Below are positions 32,999-43,129 of a stretch of 64,000 bases of DNA, piece by piece (within the stretch, counting starts at the first letter, position 1; each line of letters starts with the position of its first letter). The DNA lies in NCBI RefSeq assembly GCF_017743935.1, contig NZ_JAGHRE010000005.1, positions 248,001 to 312,000 on the forward strand. Direction: 5' to 3'. A program made the position numbers and the translations under genes. The notes beneath the pieces are model-generated. The model was not told the DNA's origin. It ran no database searches and saw only the letters and a program-made list of their open reading frames with translations. The DNA is from Tropicibacter sp. R16_0. GTDB lineage: Bacteria; Pseudomonadota; Alphaproteobacteria; Rhodobacterales; Rhodobacteraceae.

Positions 32999-35900
32999 TG
33001 CGGCGCGCAAAAACCGCGAGCCCCAGGATCATCGCCACCACAAGGATGGCCAAGGCCCCCAAGAAGAACAATGCGATCCCCGCCTGCAAGACAGGCAACC
33101 CGCTCAACATCGGCGTCATGGCGCTAAGCTGCGCGGGCAGCCCGCCGTTGAACAGTGGCCAGACCATCGTTGTGCCCAACCACGCCAACATTGCCATCCA
33201 CGTCAGGTAGACCACGCCCCGCACGCGGCGATCCGGCCCACGCATCGCGCGGCGCATGGCGGTCAAGGGGCGTGATACATCGTTCTGGATCGCGACCAAC
33301 GCAGGCACGACCAACAGGACCAGGAACATGCCAAACCCCAGGCCATAGACCAGAGTGATCACGGTGGGTTTGAGGAACTGCGCCTGCTGCGATTGCTCGT
33401 ACATCAACGGAGCCAGCCCCAAAACCGTCGTCAGAGTCGTCAGCATCACCGGGCGTAACCGGTCGGCCGCGCCGTCGATGATCGACGGGACAAGCCCACG
33501 TTCCTTGGCGTATTCGTCGATGGTTGTGACCAGGACGATCGAGTCGTTGATGATAATCCCGGTCATGCCCAACAGCCCAACAACTGTGAACATGCTCAGC
33601 GGCACCTCCCACAGGTAGTGGCCCCAAATGGTGCCCACCAACCCAAAGGGAATGATTGCCATGACCACCAAGGGCCGCGTCCAGCTGGCAAAGACCCAGG
33701 CCAGCACCAGATAAATGCCCGTCAGGCACAGGATCAGGCCGGTGCGCGCATCGTTGAGGAATTCGTCCTCTTGCTCGCTCAGACCCGACATGCGCCATTC
33801 GACCTGACGTTCGCTGGCGATCTTGGGCAGGATCTCTTCGCTCAAGGCACGGTTGATCTCTTCTGCGCGGGCGGGATCATCCTCGGAAATGTCGCCCGTC
33901 ACCGACACCAGCCGCACGCCATTTTCGCGGCGCACGGTGGAAAAGCCGGTACGCTGATCGACGCTCACGATATCCGCCAGCGGCACATAGACACCCTGCG
34001 GGGTCCGCATCAGCGTGCGTTCCAGGAAATCGGCGGTCAGCTCGCCTTCGGGCAATTCAACCCGGATTTCGGCGCTGCGGGGGCCATCGGGATATGTCGC
34101 GGCCTCGATCCCGTTCAGACGCGACCTAAGCGCTCGCCCCAGTGTTTCGATGGTAAAGCCCAAGGCCTGCCCCTGCGCGGTCAGGTCCAGCACCACCTCT
34201 TCCTTGTCATAGGCCAGGTTGTCCTCGACCGCCGACACCTCGGGATAGCGCAGCAATGCGGTTTGAAGATCCTCGGAGGCCTGCTTGAGCGTCGTGACCT
34301 CGGCCCCATAGAATTGCACATCCAGCGCGTCACCACCGGGGCCAGAGCGCCACCCACGGAAACTGACGGTTTCGACCAAAGGATGCCGGGTCACAAAATC
34401 CTGCAACTCACCCACAAAGGCAAAGCTGGAATAGGGGCGCAGGTCGGCGTCGATCAACTCGATCGAGATACCGCCCAGCAAATCCTTGTCCTTGGTGTCG
34501 ACGCCAGACAGGCCCCGCCCGGCGTTGCCGCCGATTTCGGCCAGGACATAATCCAGCGGATTGCGGCCATAGCGTTCTTCGTACTGCTTGCCCAACTCTT
34601 CGGTCGCGCGTTGCATTTCGCGCATCATTTCCAGCGTGTCCGCGCGCGTGGCCCCTTCGACCATGGCGAAGTTGCCCGTGACAGAGCCGCGTTCAGGCGC
34701 GTTGAAGAACCGCCATTTTACGTCGCCCTGAATGAACAACGCGACTTGGCTGGCCAGAATGACCACGGCACCCGCCAGAACCACATAGCGACCCCAGACG
34801 ACCCAACCCATCAACGGGCGGAACAGATGGTCGCGCACCCAGCGGAACCCCCGGTTCACCACCCGATTGGGCAGGTCGTACCAATGCTCTTTGGCGGAGT
34901 GCGCAATCGCGTGGCTCATGTGGTTTGGCAGGATCAGGAAGCATTCAACCAGCGAGGCCGCCAGGACCGCAATCACCGTGAAGGGGATATCCCGGATCAA
35001 TTCACCAAAGCGCCCGCCGACGGCTGTCAGCCCAAAGAAGGCGATGATCGTGGTCAGGGTCGCGGCAAACACCGGCATCGCCATGCGCCGCGCGGCCCGT
35101 TCTGCAGCAACGACCGGGTGCTCGCCCAACCGACGGGCACGAAAATCGGCATGTTCCCCGACAACAATGGCATCATCCACCACGATGCCCAAAGTGATGA
35201 TCAGACCAAACAGCGAGACCATGTTGATGGTCAGGCCACCGATGTACATCAAAGCGATTGCGGCAAACATCGCCGCCGGAATGCCCGCCGCCACCCAGAA
35301 CGCAATCCGCGCATTGAGGAACAGGAATAGCAGCAAGACAACAAGGCCTAGCCCCATCAATCCATTGTCGACCAGAATGTTCAGTCGCCCGGTGATGGCT
35401 TCGGCCCGAGTTCGGATCAACTCGATGGTGACGCCCTGCGGCAGGCTCAGTTGCATTTCGTCGACCACATCCTCGACAACGCCCTGGATGCGGATTGCAT
35501 CACCACCGTCAGAACGGTCGATGCGGATCGACATGGCCGGGTGTTCGTCCACGAAATAGCTGCGGATACGGTTCACACCTTCGACCCGGATCGTGGCAAC
35601 ATCACCGATGGTCAGCTTCGAGCCGTCGGGGTTGGAGCGCAACACGATCCCTTCGATATCCTCGGGGGTGCGTTTGGCCACACCGGTGCGCACCCGGGCA
35701 TTGGCCCCGGCCACATCCCCCGCGGGGTCCGCGTCCACCTCGGCCGAGATCGCCGACGCGATATCGCTCATGCTCACATCGTTGGAAATCAGCTGAGCCG
35801 ACGGCACCTCGACAATCGTGCGTGGGGCCGCGACCCCCCGGATCGTGGTGCGGGTGACGCCAACCTCGAACAGTCGTACAACAAACTCGTCGGTGAACAG

Positions 35901-36380
35901 ACCCAATTGGCTGGGATCAATTGGCCCTGTGATGACCACATCCGTTACCCGATCGCGCCAGGCGCCCCGGCGCACGGTTGGATCTTCAGCGTCTTCGGGC
36001 AAGGTCGTAATGGCGTCGACAGCCGATTGCACATCGTCTTGGGCGCGCGGCATGTCCCAACCAGGTTCGAATTCCAACCTCAGCGAGGCGCGTCCCTCGC
36101 GCGATGTCGACGTTGTGCTTTCGACCCCATCAACAGCCAACAGTGTTGGCTCGAGCACTTGAACAATGGCGCTGTCCACATCCTCGGGGCCCGCGCCCTC
36201 CCACGTGACGTCGACGTTGACATTCTCGACGATGACATCCGGGAAAAACTGCGCCCGCATGTTTGGGATGGCGGCGGCCCCGAGCACCAAGAGCACGACC
36301 AGCAACAGGTTGGCGGCAGTGCGGTGGCGGGTGAAATAGCTGAAAAGTCCGCTGGCGACTTCGGGGATCTCGCGGGCCAT
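32982..36380 (-). CDS. RND-family efflux transporter permease, 1132 aa
   Basis: A large inner-membrane RND pump of the AcrB/MdtC type. TM1 is at residues ~22-42; the proton-relay pair is in [17 protein letters not shown], and a matching motif [17 protein letters not shown] marks the C-terminal half. Two large periplasmic loops follow TM1 and TM7. It is downstream of an adaptor gene by 6 bp, so the two form an operon; no outer-membrane channel gene is nearby. Substrate unknown. Its 3' end overlaps the NUDIX gene. Confidence 0.95.
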   Translation of the reverse strand: MAREIPEVASGLFSYFTRHRTAANLLLVVLLVLGAAAIPNMRAQFFPDVIVENVNVDVTWEGAGPEDVDSAIVQVLEPTLLAVDGVESTTSTSREGRASLRLEFEPGWDMPRAQDDVQSAVDAITTLPEDAEDPTVRRGAWRDRVTDVVITGPIDPSQLGLFTDEFVVRLFEVGVTRTTIRGVAAPRTIVEVPSAQLISNDVSMSDIASAISAEVDADPAGDVAGANARVRTGVAKRTPEDIEGIVLRSNPDGSKLTIGDVATIRVEGVNRIRSYFVDEHPAMSIRIDRSDGGDAIRIQGVVEDVVDEMQLSLPQGVTIELIRTRAEAITGRLNILVDNGLMGLGLVVLLLFLFLNARIAFWVAAGIPAAMFAAIALMYIGGLTINMVSLFGLIITLGIVVDDAIVVGEHADFRARRLGEHPVVAAERAARRMAMPVFAATLTTIIAFFGLTAVGGRFGELIRDIPFTVIAVLAASLVECFLILPNHMSHAIAHSAKEHWYDLPNRVVNRGFRWVRDHLFRPLMGWVVWGRYVVLAGAVVILASQVALFIQGDVKWRFFNAPERGSVTGNFAMVEGATRADTLEMMREMQRATEELGKQYEERYGRNPLDYVLAEIGGNAGRGLSGVDTKDKDLLGGISIELIDADLRPYSSFAFVGELQDFVTRHPLVETVSFRGWRSGPGGDALDVQFYGAEVTTLKQASEDLQTALLRYPEVSAVEDNLAYDKEEVVLDLTAQGQALGFTIETLGRALRSRLNGIEAATYPDGPRSAEIRVELPEGELTADFLERTLMRTPQGVYVPLADIVSVDQRTGFSTVRRENGVRLVSVTGDISEDDPARAEEINRALSEEILPKIASERQVEWRMSGLSEQEDEFLNDARTGLILCLTGIYLVLAWVFASWTRPLVVMAIIPFGLVGTIWGHYLWEVPLSMFTVVGLLGMTGIIINDSIVLVTTIDEYAKERGLVPSIIDGAADRLRPVMLTTLTTVLGLAPLMYEQSQQAQFLKPTVITLVYGLGFGMFLVLLVVPALVAIQNDVSRPLTAMRRAMRGPDRRVRGVVYLTWMAMLAWLGTTMVWPLFNGGLPAQLSAMTPMLSGLPVLQAGIALFFLGALAILVVAMILGLAVFARRTTSRA

Positions 36381-36386
36381 GACGGG

Positions 36387-37841
36387 TTACCCCCCCATCC
36401 GGGCTTCGATCCGTTGCACCAGGGCGGCGGGCACCTTGGCCTCGGTCAGCCGCGCCAGGACGCGTTCTTTCATCTCGTCGGGCATGCGCTGGTTGCCTTC
36501 TACAAAAGCCACCAGCTTGGCGCGCCGCTCATCCGTCAACTCCACCATGGGGTCCACGGGGGCTGCTTCGGCCTCTTCCCGCAGCGGGCGGACCCGGATA
36601 CCGGCCCCCAAGAGCGGGGTGCGTCCAACAACAACCTCGCGCCCGTCCAGACCGTCGCCCCGCAGGAGCACGTGATCGCCCTGACGCCGCACCAGTTGCA
36701 CCTTGAGCGTTTCCAGACGGTCATCAGCGCCCACGACCAACACCGTGCGATCCGCAGAATAAGATGAGGCAGGCAGGCGCGCCACCCCGTCCAAGGGTGG
36801 TTCTTCGACCGACACGGTGACAAAATCCCCAGGCTTGAACCCAAGCGCGGCCTCGAGCCGGGCAAAGATCAAACGCCCTGACTGCCCCTCGCCCGCTGCT
36901 GCGCTATCACGGCTGATCGTTCCGCGCGCAAGCAAATTCGACCCGGCGGCATCCAACGAGGCAATCACTGTGGCGTTGATCAAGCGACCATCGTCATCCA
37001 ACAGTCGCGCGTATTGCGCAGTAGACACGCGAAACGCCACTTCGAGCGCCATGGGGTCCACCAACTCGGCCAGCTTTTCGTTTGCGGACACCAAGCGCCC
37101 CTCAACCAGATGCACCTCGGATAGCGTCCCGTCGAACCGGGCTTTGATCGTCGTATCGGTCAGATCACGCTGCGCGGCATCCATAGCAATCTGCGCGCGC
37201 GCCAGACGGGTCACGGTCTGATCCACGCGTGCTTCGGCCTGCGCCTCGGAGATACGCCGCGCAAGCACCGCCTGCCGGGCGGACGCAGCCGCAAGTTCGG
37301 CCGTCTCAACAGCCGCTGCTGTCCCCACGCCGCGTTCGGCCAAGTCCTGTTGGCGTTTCAACGCACGATCCCGCAGTTCCGATTGATCGATCGCCGCCTG
37401 TAATTCGTTGCGCGCCAGATCCAGCGTCCGTTCCGCATCGCGTTCTTCGGCCTGGGCATCCAGCAAATCCGATTCCGCGCGATCCAGTGCCGATTGCGCA
37501 TCCGCCGGGTCGATGCGGATCAGAACCTCGCCCGCATGTACAACCCCGCCCTCTTCAACGTTTTCGGCCAGTTCGACCACACGACCGGCCGCAGCCGCGC
37601 GCAGTTCCAGCGTTCGGCGGCTTTGCACCTGACCAAAGGCTTCAAGCTCGGGCACCACGGTACCAAACTCGGCCCGCTGTACGTTGACGGCAAACACACG
37701 TTCACGCGCTTGGGGCGGCCTTTTTTCGTTGGCCAGACGGCTTTGTACCGCCCCCATCACCAACTGCCCCGCATAAAGCAGCAGCGCCAGCGTCATGGAC
37801 GCCAGAAACACCCCAACCAGGCTTTGTCGCAGAAAACGCAT
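36387..37841 (-). CDS. RND efflux periplasmic adaptor (membrane fusion protein)
   Basis: A 484-residue adaptor with an N-terminal TM anchor (about residues 7-30), a barrel-sandwich half-motif ELRAAAAGRVVELAENVEEG, a long alpha-helical hairpin (residues ~115-230, rich in Ala, Asp, Arg and Glu), the second half DTTIKARFDGTLSEVHLVEG, and a C-terminal beta-barrel. It would link the pump to an outer-membrane channel. Pump gene follows 6 bp later. Confidence 0.93.
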   Translation of the reverse strand: MRFLRQSLVGVFLASMTLALLLYAGQLVMGAVQSRLANEKRPPQARERVFAVNVQRAEFGTVVPELEAFGQVQSRRTLELRAAAAGRVVELAENVEEGGVVHAGEVLIRIDPADAQSALDRAESDLLDAQAEERDAERTLDLARNELQAAIDQSELRDRALKRQQDLAERGVGTAAAVETAELAAASARQAVLARRISEAQAEARVDQTVTRLARAQIAMDAAQRDLTDTTIKARFDGTLSEVHLVEGRLVSANEKLAELVDPMALEVAFRVSTAQYARLLDDDGRLINATVIASLDAAGSNLLARGTISRDSAAAGEGQSGRLIFARLEAALGFKPGDFVTVSVEEPPLDGVARLPASSYSADRTVLVVGADDRLETLKVQLVRRQGDHVLLRGDGLDGREVVVGRTPLLGAGIRVRPLREEAEAAPVDPMVELTDERRAKLVAFVEGNQRMPDEMKERVLARLTEAKVPAALVQRIEARMGG

Positions 37842-37950
37842 CTAATTTACCCTGTCTCGGTCGCTTGTTGCTGCCATACCTATAACCTAGCAACGCCAAA
37901 GACATTGCCAAGCCACAAGGCAGTTATCCGGAGTTAAACGCCGGATCAGT

Positions 37951-38493
37951 CTACTTCCGTCGCTGATGTTCGTCCAATCGCGGAAAAATTTCGACAAAGT
38001 TGCAAGGGCGGTGACGGTAATCCAGCTGTTTGACCAGAATCTCGTCCCAGGCGTCCTTGCAGGCGCCGGGACTGCCGGGCAGAGCAAACAGATAGGTGCC
38101 GCCCGCAACCCCGCCTGTGGCACGCGATTGCACCGCCGACGTTCCAATCTTTTGCATCGATACGATTGTGAATACGGTCCCGAACGCGTCGATTTCCTTT
38201 TCATAGACGTCGCGATGCGCCTCAACCGTGACGTCGCGCCCGGTCAGGCCGGTGCCGCCGGTGGAAATCACTACGTCAACTTCAGGGTCCGCCACCCAAG
38301 CGCGAAGTTGATCGGCGATCTCGGCGCGCTCATCTGGCATGATCTTCCGATCAGCCAGCACGTGGCCTGCATCAGCAATGCGGTCCACCAGCACCTGTCC
38401 CGAGCGGTCCTCTTCCAGGGAACGGCTGTCAGAGACCGTGAGCACCGCAATGCGGGTGGCAATGAAATCCTTGGTTTCGTCGATGCGCGACAT
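37951..38493 (-). CDS. moaB: Molybdenum cofactor biosynthesis protein MoaB
   Basis: A 180-residue MogA/MoaB-fold protein with TVSDSRSLEEDRSGQ, STGGTGLTGRDVTVEA and LPGSPGACKDAWDEI, the molybdopterin-adenylating signature. It would adenylate molybdopterin before MoeA acts. It lies 25 bp after the uracil-DNA glycosylase gene and is distant from the fdhD-moeA operon and from moaE-moaD. Confidence 0.94.
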   Translation of the reverse strand: MSRIDETKDFIATRIAVLTVSDSRSLEEDRSGQVLVDRIADAGHVLADRKIMPDERAEIADQLRAWVADPEVDVVISTGGTGLTGRDVTVEAHRDVYEKEIDAFGTVFTIVSMQKIGTSAVQSRATGGVAGGTYLFALPGSPGACKDAWDEILVKQLDYRHRPCNFVEIFPRLDEHQRRK

Positions 38494-38518
38494 GGGGGGC
38501 CTTTCGGTAATCGGGGGC

Positions 38519-39283
38519 TCAGCTGCCCATCAGCTTTGCCTTGAGTTCCAACAGATCCGCCCAGGCATGACGCTTTGCCTGCGGCTGGCGCAGCAGGTAA
38601 GCGGGGTGAAACATCGGCATCACCGGCAGCGTCAATGCCGCGTCCCACTTGCCGCGCAGCCGGGTGATCCCGCGCTTGCCCAGCACTGCCTGGCAGCTGA
38701 TGTTGCCCATTAGGACCAGAACGTCGGGCTTAACCAGCTCCACATGACGCTCGAGAAACGGTTTCAGCATACCAATTTCATCCGGGCGCGGATCGCGGTT
38801 CTGCGGCGGTCGCCAGGGCAGCACATTGGTGATGTAAACCGAACTTTCGCGGTTAAGATCAATGGCGTCCAGCATCCGATCCAACAACTGACCTGCGCGG
38901 CCGACAAATGGCCGACCTTCGCGGTCCTCATCGCGACCCGGCGCCTCGCCGATGATCATCACACGCGCTTGGGGGTTGCCGTCCGCAAAGACCAGATTGC
39001 GCGCGCCTTTCTTGAGTTCGCAGTGTTCAAACGCCCCCATCGCAGCTTGCAGTTGCTCGAGCGACGTCGCCGCCTTGGCCGCCGCACGTGCGACTTCGGC
39101 TGGATCGATTTCCTTGGGTTTGACAGGCGCGACCTGCTCGGCTTTGGCTTTTTTGGGCTTGGCCGTTTTGTCGGGCAGGCCATATCGGTCCACCGGGGTG
39201 TCCCCGATGGTTTCAGACACGCCAAGCTCGATCTGCCATTCCAGCAGCGCCCGTGCGGTGTGATAATCCAAAGCCGATTCCAT
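38519..39283 (-). CDS. Uracil-DNA glycosylase family 4-like protein lacking most Fe-S cysteines
   Basis: A 254-residue protein with a basic/Ala-rich N-terminal tail (~80 residues) and a UDG superfamily domain: [35 protein letters not shown] and [11 protein letters not shown] are family-4 landmarks. Of the four cluster cysteines of family 4, only Cys88 (EHCELKKG) is present; the others are Phe85, Trp157 and a Leu near 173. It therefore probably has no [4Fe-4S] cluster. ATG at 39283 is chosen over the in-frame 39337. Divergent from the cysteine-rich gene. Confidence 0.85.
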   Translation of the reverse strand: MESALDYHTARALLEWQIELGVSETIGDTPVDRYGLPDKTAKPKKAKAEQVAPVKPKEIDPAEVARAAAKAATSLEQLQAAMGAFEHCELKKGARNLVFADGNPQARVMIIGEAPGRDEDREGRPFVGRAGQLLDRMLDAIDLNRESSVYITNVLPWRPPQNRDPRPDEIGMLKPFLERHVELVKPDVLVLMGNISCQAVLGKRGITRLRGKWDAALTLPVMPMFHPAYLLRQPQAKRHAWADLLELKAKLMGS

Positions 39284-39366
39284 GGCGCATAGTCTAGTCG
39301 TAACAATGGCGAGGGAAAGCGGATAACCACTTGTCACCGCGTCGCCCGTGTCGGACCATCACAGCC

Positions 39367-39945
39367 ATGTTGCGTTTCCTGTTTCTTTGCCTGGCTCTGG
39401 TCCTGGGTACTGCGACCCAAGCTCAGTTGAACAATCCCCTTGGCGGCACCCGGTCGGAATGTCCGATCGGCACCCAGCAATGCGGCTTTCGCAACTGCTG
39501 TCGCGCAGGCACCACCTGCAGCTGGGACGGTCATTGCGTCCCGCTTGGTGGCACCTATTGCGGCGGCGGACGGTCTTGTCCAAGTGGGCAGCTTTGCATC
39601 GACGGCGGGTTGCGTTGCTCGGCGCATGGATCAAGCCAATGCAACAACGGCAAGGTCTGCCCGCCGGGCACCACCTGCACCGCAAGCGGAGACTGCCGCA
39701 GAAACACGGATCAGGAACGCCTTCTGGTTCCGGGAGCCGACCCCACCACAGGTTGCCTGCCCGGCGGCGGGTGTTCCAATCCGGGTTGGTATCAATGCAC
39801 GGAAACAGAGTCTGAATGCCGACCCGGCTTCAAATGCTCCAAGGGGCGCGGGTGCGTTCCGATCAAGGCCATCGACTGCGGCTATGGCAAATGGTGCAAG
39901 CCCGGCGAGCAGTGCCTGCCCGAAGGCGGATGTGCGCCAGAATAG
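39367..39945 (+). CDS. Secreted cysteine-rich repeat protein, 192 aa
   Basis: A signal peptide (about residues 1-19, ending ATQA) leads into a mature part with 24 cysteines in ~173 residues. At least five units follow the pattern C-x(4-6)-C-x-x-G-x-x-C-x(4-6)-C, for instance [19 protein letters not shown] and [19 protein letters not shown], like granulin or EGF-type knots. It ends 73 bp before pyrB on the same strand. The ATG at 39367 is chosen; a TTG at 39331 is also in frame. Such a disulfide-dense exported protein is uncommon in this group; function unknown. Confidence 0.8.
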   Translation: MLRFLFLCLALVLGTATQAQLNNPLGGTRSECPIGTQQCGFRNCCRAGTTCSWDGHCVPLGGTYCGGGRSCPSGQLCIDGGLRCSAHGSSQCNNGKVCPPGTTCTASGDCRRNTDQERLLVPGADPTTGCLPGGGCSNPGWYQCTETESECRPGFKCSKGRGCVPIKAIDCGYGKWCKPGEQCLPEGGCAPE

Positions 39946-40018
39946 CGCCCGCTTGCATATTGCCCCGGGCACCCGACCTTCCTATAAGCGCTCAAAATGT
40001 CAGATCGGAGTCCGGCCC

Positions 40019-40954
40019 ATGAGTTTTGCGCACCGTCACCTTCTTGGCATCGAACAGCTTTCCCAAAGTGATATCACCGCGATCCTGGATCTGGCCGAAA
40101 CCTATGTGGATCTGAACCGGCAGTCGTCGAAGCACGCCGATGTGCTGGCCGGGCTGACGCAGATCAACATGTTCTTTGAAAACTCGACCCGTACACAGGC
40201 GAGTTTCGAGATTGCCGGCAAACGCCTGGGCGCGGATGTGATGAACATGGCGATGCAGGCCTCCTCGATCAAAAAGGGCGAGACGCTGATCGACACGGCG
40301 ATGACGTTGAACGCGATGCACCCCGATCTGCTGGTGGTGCGTCACCCGCATTCCGGCGCGGTGGATCTGCTGGCGCAAAAGGTGAACTGCGCCGTGTTGA
40401 ACGCGGGCGATGGCAAACACGAGCACCCCACCCAGGCGCTGCTCGATGCGCTGACCATCCGCCGCGCCAAGGGGCGTCTACACCGGCTGAACATCGCGAT
40501 CTGCGGCGACGTTGCGCATTCGCGCGTGGCCCGGTCGAACCTGATCCTGCTGGGCAAGATGGAAAACCGCATTCGCCTGATCGGCCCACCGACGCTGGTG
40601 CCGGGTCAATTCGCCGAGTTCGGCGCCGAGATCTATGACGACATGCGTGAGGGGCTGAAAGACGTCGACGTGGTCATGATGTTGCGGCTTCAGCGCGAGC
40701 GGATGGACGGCGGGTTCATCCCGTCTGAGCGCGAATACTATCACCGCTACGGGCTGGACGCCGAAAAGCTCAGCCTCGCCAAGCCCGACGCCATCGTCAT
40801 GCACCCCGGCCCGATGAACCGCGGTGTCGAGATCGACGGCACCCTGGCGGACGACATCAACCGCTCGGTCATTCAAGAGCAGGTCGAAATGGGCGTTGCC
40901 GTGCGCATGGCCGCAATGGAGCTTTTGTCCCGCAACCTGACTGCCGCCGCATGA
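40019..40954 (+). CDS. pyrB: Aspartate carbamoyltransferase catalytic subunit
   Basis: A 311-residue ATCase catalytic chain (pyrimidine pathway). The carbamoyl-phosphate loop is [13 protein letters not shown], followed by [21 protein letters not shown] and [14 protein letters not shown] at 40019 gives the usual length. No regulatory pyrI is in the window. Its stop overlaps the next gene by 4 bp, and the downstream dihydroorotase-like gene (pyrC') may serve as assembly partner, as in Pseudomonas. Confidence 0.96.
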   Translation: MSFAHRHLLGIEQLSQSDITAILDLAETYVDLNRQSSKHADVLAGLTQINMFFENSTRTQASFEIAGKRLGADVMNMAMQASSIKKGETLIDTAMTLNAMHPDLLVVRHPHSGAVDLLAQKVNCAVLNAGDGKHEHPTQALLDALTIRRAKGRLHRLNIAICGDVAHSRVARSNLILLGKMENRIRLIGPPTLVPGQFAEFGAEIYDDMREGLKDVDVVMMLRLQRERMDGGFIPSEREYYHRYGLDAEKLSLAKPDAIVMHPGPMNRGVEIDGTLADDINRSVIQEQVEMGVAVRMAAMELLSRNLTAAA

Positions 40955-41478
40955 GCAACCCGCTGCATATCCGCAAGGGCGAACAGCGCATTCTGCGCCT
41001 GTTTTCCTTGGACATGCGCCCGGAAGAGGCCCGGTTCCTGCAAGAGCCCGGAGCCGTGGCGCAGGTCTTGGGCCTTGCCGCGTTGGATGACGAACAGGTC
41101 GAGGTGTTTCCGGTTTCCGACCTCGAAGAGGTGGGGCTTTACGGTTATCTGTCCGAAGGGTGCGGGGTCGATCCCGCGCAGCTCGACAAATCCGCGCTGG
41201 ATACTGCCCAGGGCTGGGTTCTGTTGCTACGAAGCAAGGCCTTTGAAGGCAACGAGGTCACGCTGAGCCCGGATGAAGGTATCTCGCTGATGGGCATTTA
41301 TACCGAGGACGGCACCGATTGGTCTGCTGCACCGTTTCAGACGGAAAGCGCCGCACCCTATTCTGCTGCCCCGCTTGCCAGCGACGCCGAGGCGCGCCGC
41401 ACACGTCAGATCGTTCTGACCTTTGTCGTGGGCTTCTCGCTGGTGATCACGTTGGTTCTTCTCAAGGTGCTGCGATGA
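40951..41478 (+). CDS. Conserved protein with C-terminal TM helix, 175 aa
   Basis: A soluble N-terminal domain ([20 protein letters not shown], Glu-rich) is followed by a single C-terminal TM helix ([20 protein letters not shown]). Such a tail-anchored arrangement would place the domain in the cytoplasm. No family recognised. It overlaps pyrB by 4 bp and the next gene by 4 bp, so it is embedded in the pyr run. Confidence 0.75.
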   Translation: MSNPLHIRKGEQRILRLFSLDMRPEEARFLQEPGAVAQVLGLAALDDEQVEVFPVSDLEEVGLYGYLSEGCGVDPAQLDKSALDTAQGWVLLLRSKAFEGNEVTLSPDEGISLMGIYTEDGTDWSAAPFQTESAAPYSAAPLASDAEARRTRQIVLTFVVGFSLVITLVLLKVLR

Positions 41479-41852
41479 CCGAATTTCCCGCAGACCGCAG
41501 CGCATACATCCGCAGCCACACCTGGATGGCCGCCGCCGCCATGGGTGGTGCGATGCTGGTGCTTTGGCTGATCGGCAACCCTTACGTCTGGACCGGCGCG
41601 CCCGCAGGGCTGGCGGCCATCGTTTTGCGTGGCTGGTATCTGGCGTCCGAAGAGCTGGGATATGTCTGGGCGATCGAAGGGGCCGATCTGGTCGGGCCCG
41701 GCCCACGTCGCATCGCGCTGGATGCAATTGCCCAGGTCAACACCATGGGCAGCTATGTGCAAATCGTGACCAAAACGGGCGACAAGCACCTGATCAAATA
41801 CCAAGCCGATCCCGCCGCCACCAAGGCTGCCATCGAAAGGGCCCTATCATGA
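41475..41852 (+). CDS. Small membrane protein with PH-like domain, 125 aa
   Basis: One or two N-terminal TM helices (MAAAAMGGAMLVLWLIGN, then LAAIVLRGWYLASEELG) precede a short soluble domain with VWAIEGADLVGPGPRRIALD and SYVQIVTKTGDKHLIKY, which resembles the bacterial PH fold. ATG at 41475 lies in an ATGA overlap with the 175-aa gene, and its stop overlaps the pyrC-like gene by 4 bp. Confidence 0.7.
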   Translation: MTEFPADRSAYIRSHTWMAAAAMGGAMLVLWLIGNPYVWTGAPAGLAAIVLRGWYLASEELGYVWAIEGADLVGPGPRRIALDAIAQVNTMGSYVQIVTKTGDKHLIKYQADPAATKAAIERALS

Positions 41853-43129
41853 GCGATTTTCTGTTCACCAACGCACGCCTGATCGACCCCGACGCAGGAA
41901 CCGACAGCCTTGGCTGGCTGCATGTCAGCGACGGGCGGATTGTGGCAACCGGCGAAGGGACACCAGAGCCATCGGATGCCGAGACTGTGGATTGTGGCGG
42001 CAAATGCCTGGCCCCCGGCATTATCGACATTGGGGTCAAGGTGTGTGAGCCGGGCGAGCGGCACAAGGAAAGCTATAAATCCGCAGGTCGCGCAGCCGCC
42101 GCGGGTGGCGTGACCACCATGGTTACACGCCCCGACACCACCCCCGCCATCGACACGCCCGAGTCGCTGGAATTTGTCACCCGCCGCGCCCAGGCCGACA
42201 CGCCGGTGAACGTGCTGCCCATGGCTGCCCTCACCAAAGGGCGCGAAGGGCGCGAGATGACCGAGATCGGGTTCCTGCAGGACGCAGGCGCCGTGGCCTT
42301 TACCGATTGTGACCACGTGATCAGCGACACCAAGGTGTTCACCCGCGCGCTGACCTATGCCCGCTCCTGCGGCGCTCTGGTCATGGCGCATCCGCAAGAG
42401 CCGATCCTGAGCAAGGGCGCTGCGGCGACCAGCGGCAAGTTTGCCGCGCTCTATGGCCTGCCCGCCGTGTCCCCCATGGCCGAACGGATGGGGCTCGACC
42501 GCGACATCGCCTTGTTGGAAATGACCGGCGCCAAGTACCACGCAGACCAGATCACAACCGCCCGCGCCCTGCCCGCACTGGAGCGTGCCAAACGCAACGG
42601 GCTGGACATCACGGCCGGAACCTCGGTCCATCATCTGACACTGAACGAGCTGGACGTCGCGGACTATCGCACCTTCTTCAAGGTCAAGCCGCCGCTCCGG
42701 TCCGAGGACGACCGGCTAGCGGTGATCGAGGCCGTGCGCACCGGATTGATCGACATCATCAGCTCGATGCACACACCACAGGACGAAGAAAGCAAGCGCC
42801 TGCCGTTTGAAGAGGCCGCCGCCGGTGCCGTTGCATTGGAAACCTTCCTGCCTGCCGCGCTGCGCCTGGTGCACGCCGAGTATTTGGACCTACCCACCCT
42901 GTTCCGCGCCATGTCCCTGAATCCGGCCAAACGGTTGGGGCTGGACGCAGGCCGGTTGAGCGTCGGCGCGCCTGCCGATCTGATCGTCTTTGACCCGGAC
43001 GTGCCCTTTGTTCTGGACCGCGCGACCCTCTTGTCGAAATCGCAGAACACACCGTTTGACGGCCAGCGGATGCAAGGTAGGGTGCTCGCGACCTTTGTTG
43101 GTGGTCACGAAGTTTTCCGGAGGACCTGA
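41849..43129 (+). CDS. pyrC: Dihydroorotase-like protein with degenerate metal site (PyrC')
   Basis: A 426-residue amidohydrolase of the DHOase class. The family motif PGxxDxHxH appears as LAPGIIDIGVKVCEPGE: the two histidines are Gly62 and Lys64. Later, TDHAPH becomes SSMHTPQ, so the catalytic Asp is also lost. Zinc-dependent catalysis is therefore unlikely. A non-catalytic PyrC' is known to hold together the ATCase of Pseudomonas. A true pyrC should be elsewhere in the genome. It overlaps the previous gene by 4 bp and plsY by 1 bp. Confidence 0.85.
   Translation: MSDFLFTNARLIDPDAGTDSLGWLHVSDGRIVATGEGTPEPSDAETVDCGGKCLAPGIIDIGVKVCEPGERHKESYKSAGRAAAAGGVTTMVTRPDTTPAIDTPESLEFVTRRAQADTPVNVLPMAALTKGREGREMTEIGFLQDAGAVAFTDCDHVISDTKVFTRALTYARSCGALVMAHPQEPILSKGAAATSGKFAALYGLPAVSPMAERMGLDRDIALLEMTGAKYHADQITTARALPALERAKRNGLDITAGTSVHHLTLNELDVADYRTFFKVKPPLRSEDDRLAVIEAVRTGLIDIISSMHTPQDEESKRLPFEEAAAGAVALETFLPAALRLVHAEYLDLPTLFRAMSLNPAKRLGLDAGRLSVGAPADLIVFDPDVPFVLDRATLLSKSQNTPFDGQRMQGRVLATFVGGHEVFRRT

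Noticed and set aside
33618-35330. 570-aa open frame on the plus strand
   Set aside because: Antisense shadow of the RND transporter gene, with no recognisable domain.
39440-40954. 504-aa frame running through the cysteine-rich gene into pyrB
   Set aside because: Only the PyrB part (from 40019) is meaningful; the rest lies in the wrong frame of the cysteine-rich gene.
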